DNA from: Tritonibacter mobilis
Lineage (GTDB): Bacteria > Pseudomonadota > Alphaproteobacteria > Rhodobacterales > Rhodobacteraceae
Reading direction: 5' to 3'
DNA length: 64,000 bases
Assembly (NCBI RefSeq): GCF_001681715.1
Contig: NZ_LNWY01000007.1
Span: forward strand, 81,850 to 145,849
The notes below the pieces were generated by a model, which did no database searches, was not told the origin of the DNA, and saw only the letters and a program-made list of their open reading frames with translations. Each line of letters starts with the position of its first letter. Position 1 is the stretch's first letter. The position numbers were made by a program, and so were the translations under genes. This document shows, piece by piece, positions 43,681 to 52,245 of the stretch.

Positions 43681-45245
43681 TCGATTTTCTCGCCAAGGCA
43701 GCAGAGACGCGCCCCGAGGCACCGGCCGTGCGCGATGCGCATCATGCGCTGAGTTATCAGGCGCTGCTCATGGCCGCCGCGCGCATCGCACGCACATTGC
43801 GCGCCTGTGGGGTGAGCCCCGGTGATCGGGTTCTGTTGTCCTGTCCAAATTCGGTGGGCTTTGTGGTTGCCTATTGGGGCATTGTGGCCTGCGGCGCCGT
43901 GGCGGTGCCGCTCAACCCGGGTACCCCGGTGGCAAAACTGGCCTTTGTCCTGAAGGATTGCGCCCCGGCCGCGGTGATCGGCGATCCCAATAGCGCAGAC
44001 ACATTGCGCGCCGCATTGGCACAAACAGGTCAGGCCACGCCGCTGCTGAGTGACGCGCTTGTCACCTGCATTGCGGCGGCGCAGGCGGGGGAGGTGGTCG
44101 AGACCCTGCCTGCACCACAGGTGATAGATCAGGATCTGGCGACATTGATTTACACCTCCGGGTCCACGGGCACCCCTAAGGGTGTGATGCTGTCGCATCT
44201 CAATATGACCAGCGCGGCGCGATCCGTGGCGAGCTATCTTGGCTATAGCGCAGGGGACCGGATCTTTTGCGCGGTGCCGATGACCTTTGATTACGGGCTG
44301 CATCAGATCACCATGGCCGCGCTATGTGGGGCGGAAGTCTATGCAGAGCCGGGGTTTGCGCAGCCGCTCTTTGGTCTCAAACATCTGGCCCAAAGCCGCG
44401 CGACAGTGTTTCCGGTGGTGCCGACGATGGTGCCGCTGATTGCGCCCTGGGCCGAGCGGTTCGATCTCAGTGCGGTGCGGCTGGTGTCCTCAACCGCAGC
44501 GGCGCTGCATGTGGAGTTGATCGACCAGCTGGAGGCTGCGCTGCCGCAGGCGACCGTGTTTTCCATGTATGGGCTGACCGAGTGCCACCGCTGCACCTAT
44601 CTGCCGCCAGAGCAGCTCGGCAAACGGCGCAGCAGCGTCGGGCTTGCCATCCCCAACACTGAGATGTGGGTGGTGGACGCCGCCGGTGAGATGCACCGCC
44701 ACAGCGCCACCGGAGAGCTGGTCATTCGGGGCAGCACGGTGATGAAAGGGTATTGGAACAACCCGGACGCCACCGCCAAACGCCTGCGCCCCGGCCCCTT
44801 CCCCGGTGAGCAGGTGCTTTATACCGGTGATACCTGCCGTCTGGACGATGCGGGGTATCTCTATTTTGTGGGGCGCAGCGACGACATTTTGAAAATCGCC
44901 GGCGAAAAAGTGGCCCCCTCAGAGGTCGAAGCCGCATTGATCGCACACCCCGAAGTGGCGGAAGTCTGCGTGCTCGGTGCATCGCACCCGGTGCATGGGC
45001 AGGTCTGCCACGCGCATGTGACGCTGACCCAAACCGGCACCACAACCAGCAGCGATCAGGACCTCATTCAGTGGTGTAAAAGCCGCCTCGACAGTCACGC
45101 GGTGCCTGCGCGCATCCTGATCCATGACCAGATGCCCCGCACCCAGAATGGCAAGCTCGACCGCGCCGCGTTGCAGGCGATTGCCGCCGCCCCCCGCCCC
45201 GCAGCCAAAGCCCCCCACAGCAAAGACCTGACAGCAGCCGAATAA
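43656..45245 (+). CDS. AMP-forming acyl/aminoacyl ligase 1
   Basis: 529 residues from the ATG at 43656 (GAAGGAG at 43641). ANL-superfamily motifs: LIYTSGSTGTPKGVMLSH (A3), MTFDYGLHQITM (A4), YGLTECHRCTYL (A5), TGDTCRLDDAGY (A7) and NGKLDRAALQ with the A10 lysine. It activates a carboxylate as an acyl-adenylate and loads CoA or a carrier. It resembles acyl-CoA ligases that occur with LysA-like decarboxylases and hydrolases in exosortase-type operons, so the pairing with a decarboxylase is recurrent. Substrate unknown. Confidence 0.82.
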   Translation: MFATHSLLIDFLAKAAETRPEAPAVRDAHHALSYQALLMAAARIARTLRACGVSPGDRVLLSCPNSVGFVVAYWGIVACGAVAVPLNPGTPVAKLAFVLKDCAPAAVIGDPNSADTLRAALAQTGQATPLLSDALVTCIAAAQAGEVVETLPAPQVIDQDLATLIYTSGSTGTPKGVMLSHLNMTSAARSVASYLGYSAGDRIFCAVPMTFDYGLHQITMAALCGAEVYAEPGFAQPLFGLKHLAQSRATVFPVVPTMVPLIAPWAERFDLSAVRLVSSTAAALHVELIDQLEAALPQATVFSMYGLTECHRCTYLPPEQLGKRRSSVGLAIPNTEMWVVDAAGEMHRHSATGELVIRGSTVMKGYWNNPDATAKRLRPGPFPGEQVLYTGDTCRLDDAGYLYFVGRSDDILKIAGEKVAPSEVEAALIAHPEVAEVCVLGASHPVHGQVCHAHVTLTQTGTTTSSDQDLIQWCKSRLDSHAVPARILIHDQMPRTQNGKLDRAALQAIAAAPRPAAKAPHSKDLTAAE

Positions 45246-45283
45246 CGCCGCCCGTCGCTTATCAAACCCGAAAGGACAGAGTT

Positions 45284-45550
45284 ATGACCTCGCATATCGA
45301 CACCCAGATCATTGACGCCATCGTCGAGCTTCTCGACATGGACGACGGCAGCTCCATCACTCCCGACACCCGTATTGAGGACGACCTTGGTCTGGACAGT
45401 GGCCTGCTGCTGGAGCTGTTCATGGCGCTCGAAGAGCGTCTGCCTGCGCTGGAAATCGACCCTTCCGAGCTGCGCCCGGAGCAGTTCTCCACCGTCCAGA
45501 GCCTCTCGGCCCTGATCGCCTCTTTTATGAAAGAGGACGTCCCGGCATGA
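45284..45550 (+). CDS. Acyl/peptidyl carrier protein 3
   Basis: 88 residues, acidic. DDLGLDSGLLLELFMALE gives a canonical D-S attachment site at Ser39. It follows ligase 1 by 38 bases and overlaps adenylation gene 2 (ATGA), so adenylation enzyme 2 is its probable loader. Confidence 0.85.
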   Translation: MTSHIDTQIIDAIVELLDMDDGSSITPDTRIEDDLGLDSGLLLELFMALEERLPALEIDPSELRPEQFSTVQSLSALIASFMKEDVPA

Positions 45551-47103
45551 CATCAGGGCAGCGAGATCCGCAGGCGCTATTGCGCGAAATCCATCGCGGA
45601 TTTCGTGGCAATTTGGGGGATGCCTATCGCACTGCAACCGCAAGTCTGAGCTTTGATACGCTCTATCACGGCGCGCTGGCGCTGGCTGAAAGGTTGCAGA
45701 CCCTGCCCAGCGGAGCTACCCCCCGGCCCGTGCTGATCTGGGGACATAAAGACCCGCGCTACATGATCGCCTATTGGGCCTGTCTGCTGGCCGGACGCCC
45801 CTTGGTGCCCACGGAGCGCGACACCCCTCCCGAGCGGCTGCGCCAGATCGTACAAGGATGTGATGCCTGCGCGGTGCTGGTGGCAGAGGGCGATCCTGCG
45901 GATTTCACCCATGTATCGGGGGCGCTGCAGGACCTAGAATTGCCCATATGGGGTGTGGACCCGTCCCTGATGCCTGCCGCAGAGGCCATCACAGCGCCAC
46001 CGGTTACGTCAGAGGATGTGGCCTATATCATGTTTTCCTCGGGCACCCTTGGTCAGCCGAAGGGCATTCAGGTGAGCTATGGCAATCTGGCCGATTTTAT
46101 CCTGTGGCAGCAAGCACTTCTGAAGGATGCGCCCTTTGCAGCAGTCAGCGGCAATATCCGCCACTGCTTTGATGTATCCTTGTTTGAACTCTGGAGCGCA
46201 TGGCAGCGATGCTGCCCGATTACCGCGCTCAATCACGCAGATTTTGCCAATTCCACCGCTTATATTGAGCGCTTGCAGGCGGATGGCGTTGGGCTTTGGG
46301 TTTCAACGCCGTCGATCACGCGGCTGATGCTGCGCAACCGCCGCTTTAACGGCGAGCGGCTGCCTGCGCTTCGGACATTTCTGTTCTGCGGCGAGGCGCT
46401 GAGCAAGCAAGTGGTCGAGGCGCTGTTTGAACGGTTTCCCAACTGTCGGGTGATCAACACCTACGGGCCAACGGAATGCACGGTTGCGGTCACCTCGCTG
46501 GAGATCACCCGCGCCCATCTCGATGCGCCCCAGGATCTGCCGATTGGCTATGCCCGCAGCGGCACAACGCTTGTGGCCACGCCCGACCCAGGACACGGCG
46601 AGATCGAAATTCAGGGCGCGTCGGTCGGGCTTGGCTATCTGAACCTGCCTGAAAAACAGGCCGCCGCCTTTCCGCGTCCCAAGTGCTATCGCACGGGTGA
46701 CAGGGGCCGCTGCACGCCCGAGGGGCTTTGGTATTTTGAGGGGCGGATCGACCGCGAAATCAAGGTGCAGGGCGTGCGCATCGACCTTGATGACATCGAG
46801 GCCCACATCCGCCGCCAGCCCGGTATCGAGGACGCGGTGGTAGAGCCTTATGTGCTGCGGGGCGAGCCGCGGGCGCTCAACGCCTATGTCTTTGGTCAGC
46901 ACACCGCGACGGCATTGCAGGCGCTGGCGGAACAAATGGCCCGCGACCTGCCCCCCTATCTGGTGCCCCGCTTTTGGTACGCAGGTTTTGAGAGCGGGCT
47001 GAACCGAAATTCCAAAATCGACCGGGCATGGCTGGCAGAGGCGGCAAAAACCGCAAACCACCGCCATGTCCACAGCCATTCCGGCACTGAAACGCTAAGC
47101 TGA
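45547..47103 (+). CDS. Amino-acid adenylation enzyme 2 (DltA-like, free-standing)
   Basis: 518 residues. Core motifs: IMFSSGTLGQPKGIQVSY (A3), CFDVSLFELWSAW (A4, with the Asp that binds an amino group), INTYGPTECTVAVTSLE (A5), CYRTGDRGRC (A7) and IDREIKVQGVRIDLDDIEA (A8). The A10 region reads NRNSKIDRAWL. The layout and length fit DltA-type ligases, which load an amino acid on a separate carrier. The Asp in A4 implies an alpha-amino-acid substrate. Coupled to carrier 3 upstream and followed by the P450-like gene after 11 bases. Confidence 0.83.
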   Translation: MTSGQRDPQALLREIHRGFRGNLGDAYRTATASLSFDTLYHGALALAERLQTLPSGATPRPVLIWGHKDPRYMIAYWACLLAGRPLVPTERDTPPERLRQIVQGCDACAVLVAEGDPADFTHVSGALQDLELPIWGVDPSLMPAAEAITAPPVTSEDVAYIMFSSGTLGQPKGIQVSYGNLADFILWQQALLKDAPFAAVSGNIRHCFDVSLFELWSAWQRCCPITALNHADFANSTAYIERLQADGVGLWVSTPSITRLMLRNRRFNGERLPALRTFLFCGEALSKQVVEALFERFPNCRVINTYGPTECTVAVTSLEITRAHLDAPQDLPIGYARSGTTLVATPDPGHGEIEIQGASVGLGYLNLPEKQAAAFPRPKCYRTGDRGRCTPEGLWYFEGRIDREIKVQGVRIDLDDIEAHIRRQPGIEDAVVEPYVLRGEPRALNAYVFGQHTATALQALAEQMARDLPPYLVPRFWYAGFESGLNRNSKIDRAWLAEAAKTANHRHVHSHSGTETLS

Positions 47104-47114
47104 GAGGACGTCTC

Positions 47115-48461
47115 ATGACCGACCCGCAGATCCCTGTATTCGATGCAAGTTCCGAATTTCACCAAAACCTCGGTCTGCTCAAAGTGGCCGAAACCGCAAT
47201 GCGAAAACATGGTGATGTGGTGATGATCCGCGCCAGCGACACGCGGCAGATGCTGTTGATGGCGGGCACTGACAGCATCCGGTACTGGAAGAACCATCAG
47301 GGCCAGTTCCAGACCGAGCTGGGCGATATCGCCAGCAATGCAGGCACCACCCGTATCCTGATCGGAGACGCGCTAGAGCGGCCCGAGAATGCCGCCATCT
47401 GGGATGCCAGCCGCAGCGGGCTGGCTGAGGTCAACGCGCAGTGGGACGGCTGGGCACATCAGAGCCTGATCGATGCCACACAAGCCTTGGTGCGCAACCT
47501 TGCCCTCAACGCAGAGGCCCCGGTGGATTTGCGCCCGATCTGCTCGCTTTGGGCGGTGCGGGCGCTGTGCCCGGCGCTATTTGGTCAGGCCCTGCCCGAC
47601 CCGGAGATGGTCGAAGGGCTGATGCAGATCGAGCAGTTCTATTTCGCCATGAGCACGCAGGACGCCGAAGCCACCGCGACGCCCGAAGCGCTGGCAGAAT
47701 TTCAGGCGGCGCGAGGGTTTCTGGATCGGGCGGTGCGCGCCGGGCTGGCCCAGAACAGCGCCGATGCACCCAATGTCCTGGCCTCGATGAACCGCTGTCT
47801 GCCCGCCACACTGACCGAGGCAGAGCGGGTCGATTTCCTGCGCCCGACGCTGGGACGCCTGCTGTTGGAAAAGCTCAATATAGACGGGCTGGGGCTGCTT
47901 TGGACTCTCAGCCATTTGGCGCAAAACCCGGATCTTGTGGCTGAGATGGCGCAAGAGGTTGCAGGCTGCGCCGATCTTTACAACGCGCCCGATCCTGAGA
48001 CGCCCCTGTGCTACTCGGTGATTCAAGAGGCACAGCGGCTTTATCCGGAACTGCCCTTTATCTACCGCATCACCAGCAAGGAAATGGAGGTGCAAGGCTA
48101 CCGGGTAGAACCGCGCACCACGATCCTCTTTGCGCCGTGGCTGGTGCATCGCGATGCGCGCTATTGGGAGGCCCCCAACCGATTTGACGGACAGCGCTTT
48201 ATGACACCGCCCGAGGACCGCAGCAGCTATCTGCCCTTTGGGATTGGACCACGGGTGCGCAATCGCACGCAATTCCTGCAACATCAGTTGTCAGTCGCGG
48301 TGCGTGCGGTGGTGGCGGAATATCGGATCGAACTGGCGCCGGACTGCAAGCGCGGCAATCTGCGCCCGATCCTGCGCTCCACCCTGGCGCCGCGCGGGGC
48401 CGTGCCAGTGTCCTTTCACTACCGCACGGCCAACACAGAAGCCGCCACCCTCGCACTCTGA
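47115..48461 (+). CDS. Cytochrome P450-like protein lacking the heme-ligand cysteine
   Basis: 448 residues, normal P450 length. The K-helix ExxR motif is present (SVIQEAQRLYPELP, about residue 306), as is the following beta region (YRITSKEMEVQGYRV) and a meander. The heme-binding loop is PFGIGPRVRNRTQFLQ (F375 to about 390): where P450s have FGxGxRxCxG, the Cys is Arg382 (codon CGC at 48258) and the Gly is Asn. The I-helix acid-alcohol motif is also missing. It may be a non-catalytic P450-fold scaffold, like EryCII or the X-domain of glycopeptide synthetases, or a damaged gene. Confidence 0.78.
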   Translation: MTDPQIPVFDASSEFHQNLGLLKVAETAMRKHGDVVMIRASDTRQMLLMAGTDSIRYWKNHQGQFQTELGDIASNAGTTRILIGDALERPENAAIWDASRSGLAEVNAQWDGWAHQSLIDATQALVRNLALNAEAPVDLRPICSLWAVRALCPALFGQALPDPEMVEGLMQIEQFYFAMSTQDAEATATPEALAEFQAARGFLDRAVRAGLAQNSADAPNVLASMNRCLPATLTEAERVDFLRPTLGRLLLEKLNIDGLGLLWTLSHLAQNPDLVAEMAQEVAGCADLYNAPDPETPLCYSVIQEAQRLYPELPFIYRITSKEMEVQGYRVEPRTTILFAPWLVHRDARYWEAPNRFDGQRFMTPPEDRSSYLPFGIGPRVRNRTQFLQHQLSVAVRAVVAEYRIELAPDCKRGNLRPILRSTLAPRGAVPVSFHYRTANTEAATLAL

Positions 48462-48542
48462 TGCGCATGCGCACAGGCAGACCCGGTTTTGCCTGTGTTT
48501 ATCGCCGCTTCCGGCGGCCTCAGCCTCAACAGGGAGGATCCC

Positions 48543-50084
48543 ATGACAGAGCGTTTCCTGCGCGATATCGCAACCCACATCTGGCAGCACCCGGATCGAC
48601 CCGCGCTGGTCAGTGATGGCCACGTCACCTCCTTTGGCGCGTTGGGCGCGCAGGTGCAGGCGGTTCTGACATGGCTGCGGGCGCATCCCGCCTCGGATCT
48701 GGTGATGGTACATGGCCATAAGGAACCCAGCGTGGTTGCCGCCATGTTGGCGTGTATGTTTGACGGCCGCGGATTTGTGTTTGCGGATCGGTCAAACCCG
48801 CCGGATCGGATTGCGCGGATGCTGCGGGTGAGCGGTGCGCAATTGCTGCTGCATGCAGGGCACGCGCCCGACGTCGACGCAGCGGTTCACTCCCATCCGA
48901 TCTCAGCAGGCCGGGCGCAGAGTTTGGCACAGGATGCGGTGTGCGATGTGGACCCCAAGACGCTTCTATATGTGATTTTCACATCAGGCAGCACGGGCGA
49001 TCCCAAAGGCGTGCCCATCCGGCGCGACAATTTTAGCGCCTTTTTTGCGTGGTATGGAGAGATGTTGCAGGCCATCGCGGGTCAAACCCTTGCCGCATGG
49101 CAGAGCGGTCATGTCAACCATGCCAGCCTGGCCTTTGATATGGGGATGCTCGATCTGTGGCCGGTGCTCGCGCTTGGGCGGCCGGTGGTGATGCTGAACC
49201 ACCGCTACAACATCATGCCGCGCAAGAACATGGATGCGCTGAGCGGTCAGCGCGATCGGGTGGCGGTGCGTTCGTGGTTCTCGACGCCCTCGCTGTTGCA
49301 GTTGATGTGCACCGACCCGACCTTTAGCGCCGAGACCCTGCCGGAATTGCGCTGTTTCTTTGTTGGCGGCGAGGCCGTGCAGCCCAGCCTGATCAAAGAG
49401 CTGCGCCGCCGTTTTCCAAAGGCCGAAGTGCGCCATGCCTATGGCCCCTCGGAGGGCACCTGCATGAGCCATGTGCATTGCCTTACCGAAGGCGACCTGA
49501 AACGCCATGAGGTGCTGCCACTTGGCCCGGCGCTTGCACAGAATGTCATGCGGATCATCGACAACAACGGCCATGATGTCCCGCGCGGCACTCCCGGTGA
49601 GGTTGAACTGAGCGGGCCGCAGATTGTCAGCGGTTACATCCCCGCAGATCATCCCGCCAACCGCGCGTTCTCGATGCGGGACGGGGCGCAATGTTACCGG
49701 ACCGGTGATCTAGGCTATGTGGATGCGGCAGGTCATCTGTTTCTTCTGGGGCGTGCCGACCGACAGGTGAAATGGAACGGAAACCGCATTGAGCTGGACG
49801 AGATCGAACGCGCGGCGCATGGTCTTGATCTGGTTCACAATGCAGCCTGCCTGCCGGTGCGCGAAGATGGCCAGCTGCGCGATATCGTGCTGTTCGTGCA
49901 ACCCGCATCCGGCGCGCATCTGACGGCCACAAGCTGCGCCCAAGCGCTGGCCACACGACTGCCTCAGACCATGATCCCACGCGACATTCGCCTGATGGAA
50001 CGGCTGCCGGTCACGGTCAATGGCAAGGTCGATTCTCAAGCGCTTCTGGCGCAACTGAACGCACCGATCCCGGAGCACACATAA
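48543..50084 (+). CDS. Amino-acid adenylation enzyme 3 (DltA-like, free-standing)
   Basis: 513 residues from the ATG at 48543 (GGGAGG upstream). Motifs: IFTSGSTGDPKGVPIR (A3), LAFDMGMLDLWPVL (A4 Asp), HAYGPSEGTCMSHVH (A5), YRTGDLGYVDAAG (A7), ADRQVKWNGNRIELDEIE (A8) and VNGKVDSQALL (A10 lysine). It is a paralogue of enzyme 2 but with a different substrate pocket. With no carrier directly next to it, it may load carrier 1 or 2. It ends the synthase block before the exporter operon. Confidence 0.83.
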   Translation: MTERFLRDIATHIWQHPDRPALVSDGHVTSFGALGAQVQAVLTWLRAHPASDLVMVHGHKEPSVVAAMLACMFDGRGFVFADRSNPPDRIARMLRVSGAQLLLHAGHAPDVDAAVHSHPISAGRAQSLAQDAVCDVDPKTLLYVIFTSGSTGDPKGVPIRRDNFSAFFAWYGEMLQAIAGQTLAAWQSGHVNHASLAFDMGMLDLWPVLALGRPVVMLNHRYNIMPRKNMDALSGQRDRVAVRSWFSTPSLLQLMCTDPTFSAETLPELRCFFVGGEAVQPSLIKELRRRFPKAEVRHAYGPSEGTCMSHVHCLTEGDLKRHEVLPLGPALAQNVMRIIDNNGHDVPRGTPGEVELSGPQIVSGYIPADHPANRAFSMRDGAQCYRTGDLGYVDAAGHLFLLGRADRQVKWNGNRIELDEIERAAHGLDLVHNAACLPVREDGQLRDIVLFVQPASGAHLTATSCAQALATRLPQTMIPRDIRLMERLPVTVNGKVDSQALLAQLNAPIPEHT

Positions 50085-50310
50085 TGCGTGACGGGGGCTA
50101 TATCAGTGCAAAGTCACGTTCAATTTTACGACAAGCCCTTGATAATTATACGCCTTCATCAATTCGGACGTCCTACTTTGTGATTTAGGTCTCGCGCTGG
50201 CGCTGCAATCGCCAAGATCAACACCAAGCCCACTGTTGCGGTGTGAATCACACGTCTGACCGCGTTGAAACCCGCATAAGGCACATGCCCGCCCGAGGAG
50301 AGAGTTCCAG
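50085..50310. promoter_or_regulatory. Exporter-operon control region
   Basis: A 226-bp gap between adenylation gene 3 and the exporter adaptor. It is AT-rich at 50100-50190 and contains operator site 2 (50170-50191) and GAGGAGAG at 50295-50302 for the next gene. No gene was seen in it. Confidence 0.5.
50170..50191. promoter_or_regulatory. Operator site 2 upstream of exporter operon
   Basis: The element starts GTCCTACTTTG and ends TGATTTAGGTC. It matches site 1 at 15 of 22 positions and site 3 (60186) at 16 of 22. Sites 2 and 3 share a longer context, GGACGTCCT at the left and AGGTC followed by CGCGC within two bases at the right. It lies 120 bp upstream of the adaptor ATG. Confidence 0.65.
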
Positions 50311-51537
50311 ATGTCTGTGTCCGAAGATCTTGAAACCCGGTTGCGCTCCCTGTCCATCGACAGAGGCAGCGTTAAGGCAACTGCCCATGGCCAGCCCGCG
50401 CTCAGCACTGTCCCCAACCAGCCAAAAGCCACCCCCCCCCGCCGCATCTGGCGGCGTGTCGGGGGGCTGCTGCTGCTTGGGGTGGCAGGTGTTGTTGCGC
50501 TGACCTTGGCATTTCCTGACCGTGCGCCCTCATTTACGGCCCCCGCAATCACCAAAGCCACCCGCCTTTGGGACACCGCAAGCGGTGTGTTTGCCAGCCA
50601 AGAGCGCCCGGCAGATGGATCACAAGTGACAACACAACCTGCCGCATCTGCTGAAACAACGGTGTTGGCAGAGACTACGCCTGCTACCCCAGAGGTTGCA
50701 CAGCCCATCGCCTCCACTGGTCCGCGCGTGATTGGCTCGGGCTTTGTGGTTGCTCCGACCTCGGTTGTGCTGATGTCGGATATCGGCGGTCAGGTCGAAC
50801 AGGTCGACGTCAAGGTTGGCGCGCGCCTGAAGGCCGGGGACCCGGTGTTGCGACTGGAACAAAGCGATGCGGAACTGGCGGTTGGTCTGGCACATGAGGC
50901 CTTTCGCCTCGCACAAGCGCGACTGCGCAGTGCCCGCGCCGATCATGCCGCCGCTGCCGCCCCGCTGCAGCGCCTTGAAACGCTGGAAGCGCGCGGTGTT
51001 GGACGGCGGGCCGAACTGGAAGATGCCCGGCTCAATCTTGCGGTGCTGACCAACAGCATCGCCATCGCCCAAAGCCAGGTGGAAACGGCCCGTCTGACCT
51101 TACAGCGCGCCGAGCGGGATCTGGAAAAACACACTCTGCGCGCACCCTTTGATGCGGTGGTTGTCGACTTGCCCGCAGCACCGGGCATGATGGTGTCCTC
51201 TGGCACCAACGGCGGCGCCGATGAGGCAGGTCTGATGGAGCTGATGGATGTCAGCCACCTCTATGTCGATGTGGATGTCGCAGAACGCAATATCGCCGAG
51301 ATCCAGATCGATCAGATGGCCGATGTGCGTCTCGATGCCTTTCCGGATCGCAGTTTTTCGGCGCAAGTCAGCGTGATCGACCCGCGTGCCTCGCGCGAGA
51401 AGGCGACCATCCGTGTCCGCCTGCGGCTGGATGCCGAGGATCTGATCGGCGTGCGTCCCAATATGTCTGCCAAAGCAACTTTTATCAACCTCACGGACCG
51501 GGCGTTGGCCCAACTCCGCCTCAACGGGAGCGAATAA
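50311..51537 (+). CDS. Membrane-fusion (HlyD/MacA-type) adaptor of ABC exporter
   Basis: 408 residues. One membrane anchor near residues 47-66 (VGGLLLLGVAGVVALTLAF) is followed by a Ser/Thr/Ala-rich linker, the lipoyl-like segment VLMSDIGGQVEQVDVKVGAR, a coiled-coil hairpin (LAQARLRSARADHAAAAAPL and SQVETARLTLQRAERDLEKH) and beta-barrel domains. It links inner-membrane exporter to the outer envelope. Nine consecutive C residues at 50432-50440 near the N-terminus are a potential slippage site. It opens the exporter operon with its own operator. Confidence 0.85.
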   Translation: MSVSEDLETRLRSLSIDRGSVKATAHGQPALSTVPNQPKATPPRRIWRRVGGLLLLGVAGVVALTLAFPDRAPSFTAPAITKATRLWDTASGVFASQERPADGSQVTTQPAASAETTVLAETTPATPEVAQPIASTGPRVIGSGFVVAPTSVVLMSDIGGQVEQVDVKVGARLKAGDPVLRLEQSDAELAVGLAHEAFRLAQARLRSARADHAAAAAPLQRLETLEARGVGRRAELEDARLNLAVLTNSIAIAQSQVETARLTLQRAERDLEKHTLRAPFDAVVVDLPAAPGMMVSSGTNGGADEAGLMELMDVSHLYVDVDVAERNIAEIQIDQMADVRLDAFPDRSFSAQVSVIDPRASREKATIRVRLRLDAEDLIGVRPNMSAKATFINLTDRALAQLRLNGSE

Positions 51538-51540
51538 CCC

Positions 51541-52245
51541 ATGACCCCTGTTTCATACGACATCGAGCTGACCGGCGTTTACAAAAGCTACCCGCTCGGT
51601 AAATCCCGCATTCCGATCTTTGAAGATCTGACCATGACCATTCCGGATGGTGATTTCCTCGCCATTATGGGGCCGTCGGGGTCGGGGAAGTCGACCATTT
51701 TGAACCTGATCGGCGGCATTGATACCGTCGATGGCGGTCATGTCAGCATCGGGGGCACCATGCTCGACAAGATGAGCACCCGCGCCCTGACGCGCTGGCG
51801 CTCCGAAGTGATCGGCTTTGTGTTTCAGTTCTACAACCTGATGCCGATGCTGAGCGCGGCGCAGAACGTGGAACTGCCCTTGTTGCTCACCGATCTCAGC
51901 GCGTCCGAGCGGCGCGAGCGGGTGCATACCATCCTCGACATTGTGGGGCTTGCAGATCGCCACGACCATTTGCCCTCGCTTCTGTCGGGCGGTCAGCAGC
52001 AGCGCGTCGGCATTGCCCGCGCCATTGCCAGCGATCCGCGCATCCTGCTCTGCGACGAGCCCACCGGTGATCTGGATCGCAAATCTGCCGATGAAATTCT
52101 CGAGCTGTTGCAGCTTTTGAACACCAAACTCGGCAAGACCATCATCATGGTCACCCATGACGAAAGCTCCACCCGCGTCGCCAAGCGTACGGTCATTCTC
52201 GACAAGGGTCGGTTTGTCTCTGAGGAGATCGCGCAATGCGCCTGA
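51541..52245 (+). CDS. MacB/LolD-type ABC exporter ATP-binding protein
   Basis: 234 residues. Walker A IMGPSGSGKSTILNLIGG, Q-loop VFQFYNLMPMLSAAQNVE, signature LLSGGQQQRVGIARA, Walker B ILLCDEPTGDLDRKS and the H-loop VTHDESS are all intact. MacB/LolD-type ATPases work with FtsX-type membrane proteins in mechanical export or extraction. It starts 3 bases after the adaptor stop and overlaps the permease gene by 10. Confidence 0.9.
   Translation: MTPVSYDIELTGVYKSYPLGKSRIPIFEDLTMTIPDGDFLAIMGPSGSGKSTILNLIGGIDTVDGGHVSIGGTMLDKMSTRALTRWRSEVIGFVFQFYNLMPMLSAAQNVELPLLLTDLSASERRERVHTILDIVGLADRHDHLPSLLSGGQQQRVGIARAIASDPRILLCDEPTGDLDRKSADEILELLQLLNTKLGKTIIMVTHDESSTRVAKRTVILDKGRFVSEEIAQCA

Noticed and set aside
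48489..48542. Upstream in-frame start for adenylation enzyme 3
   Set aside because: The extension is not conserved-looking and the strong GGGAGG site fits the ATG at 48543.
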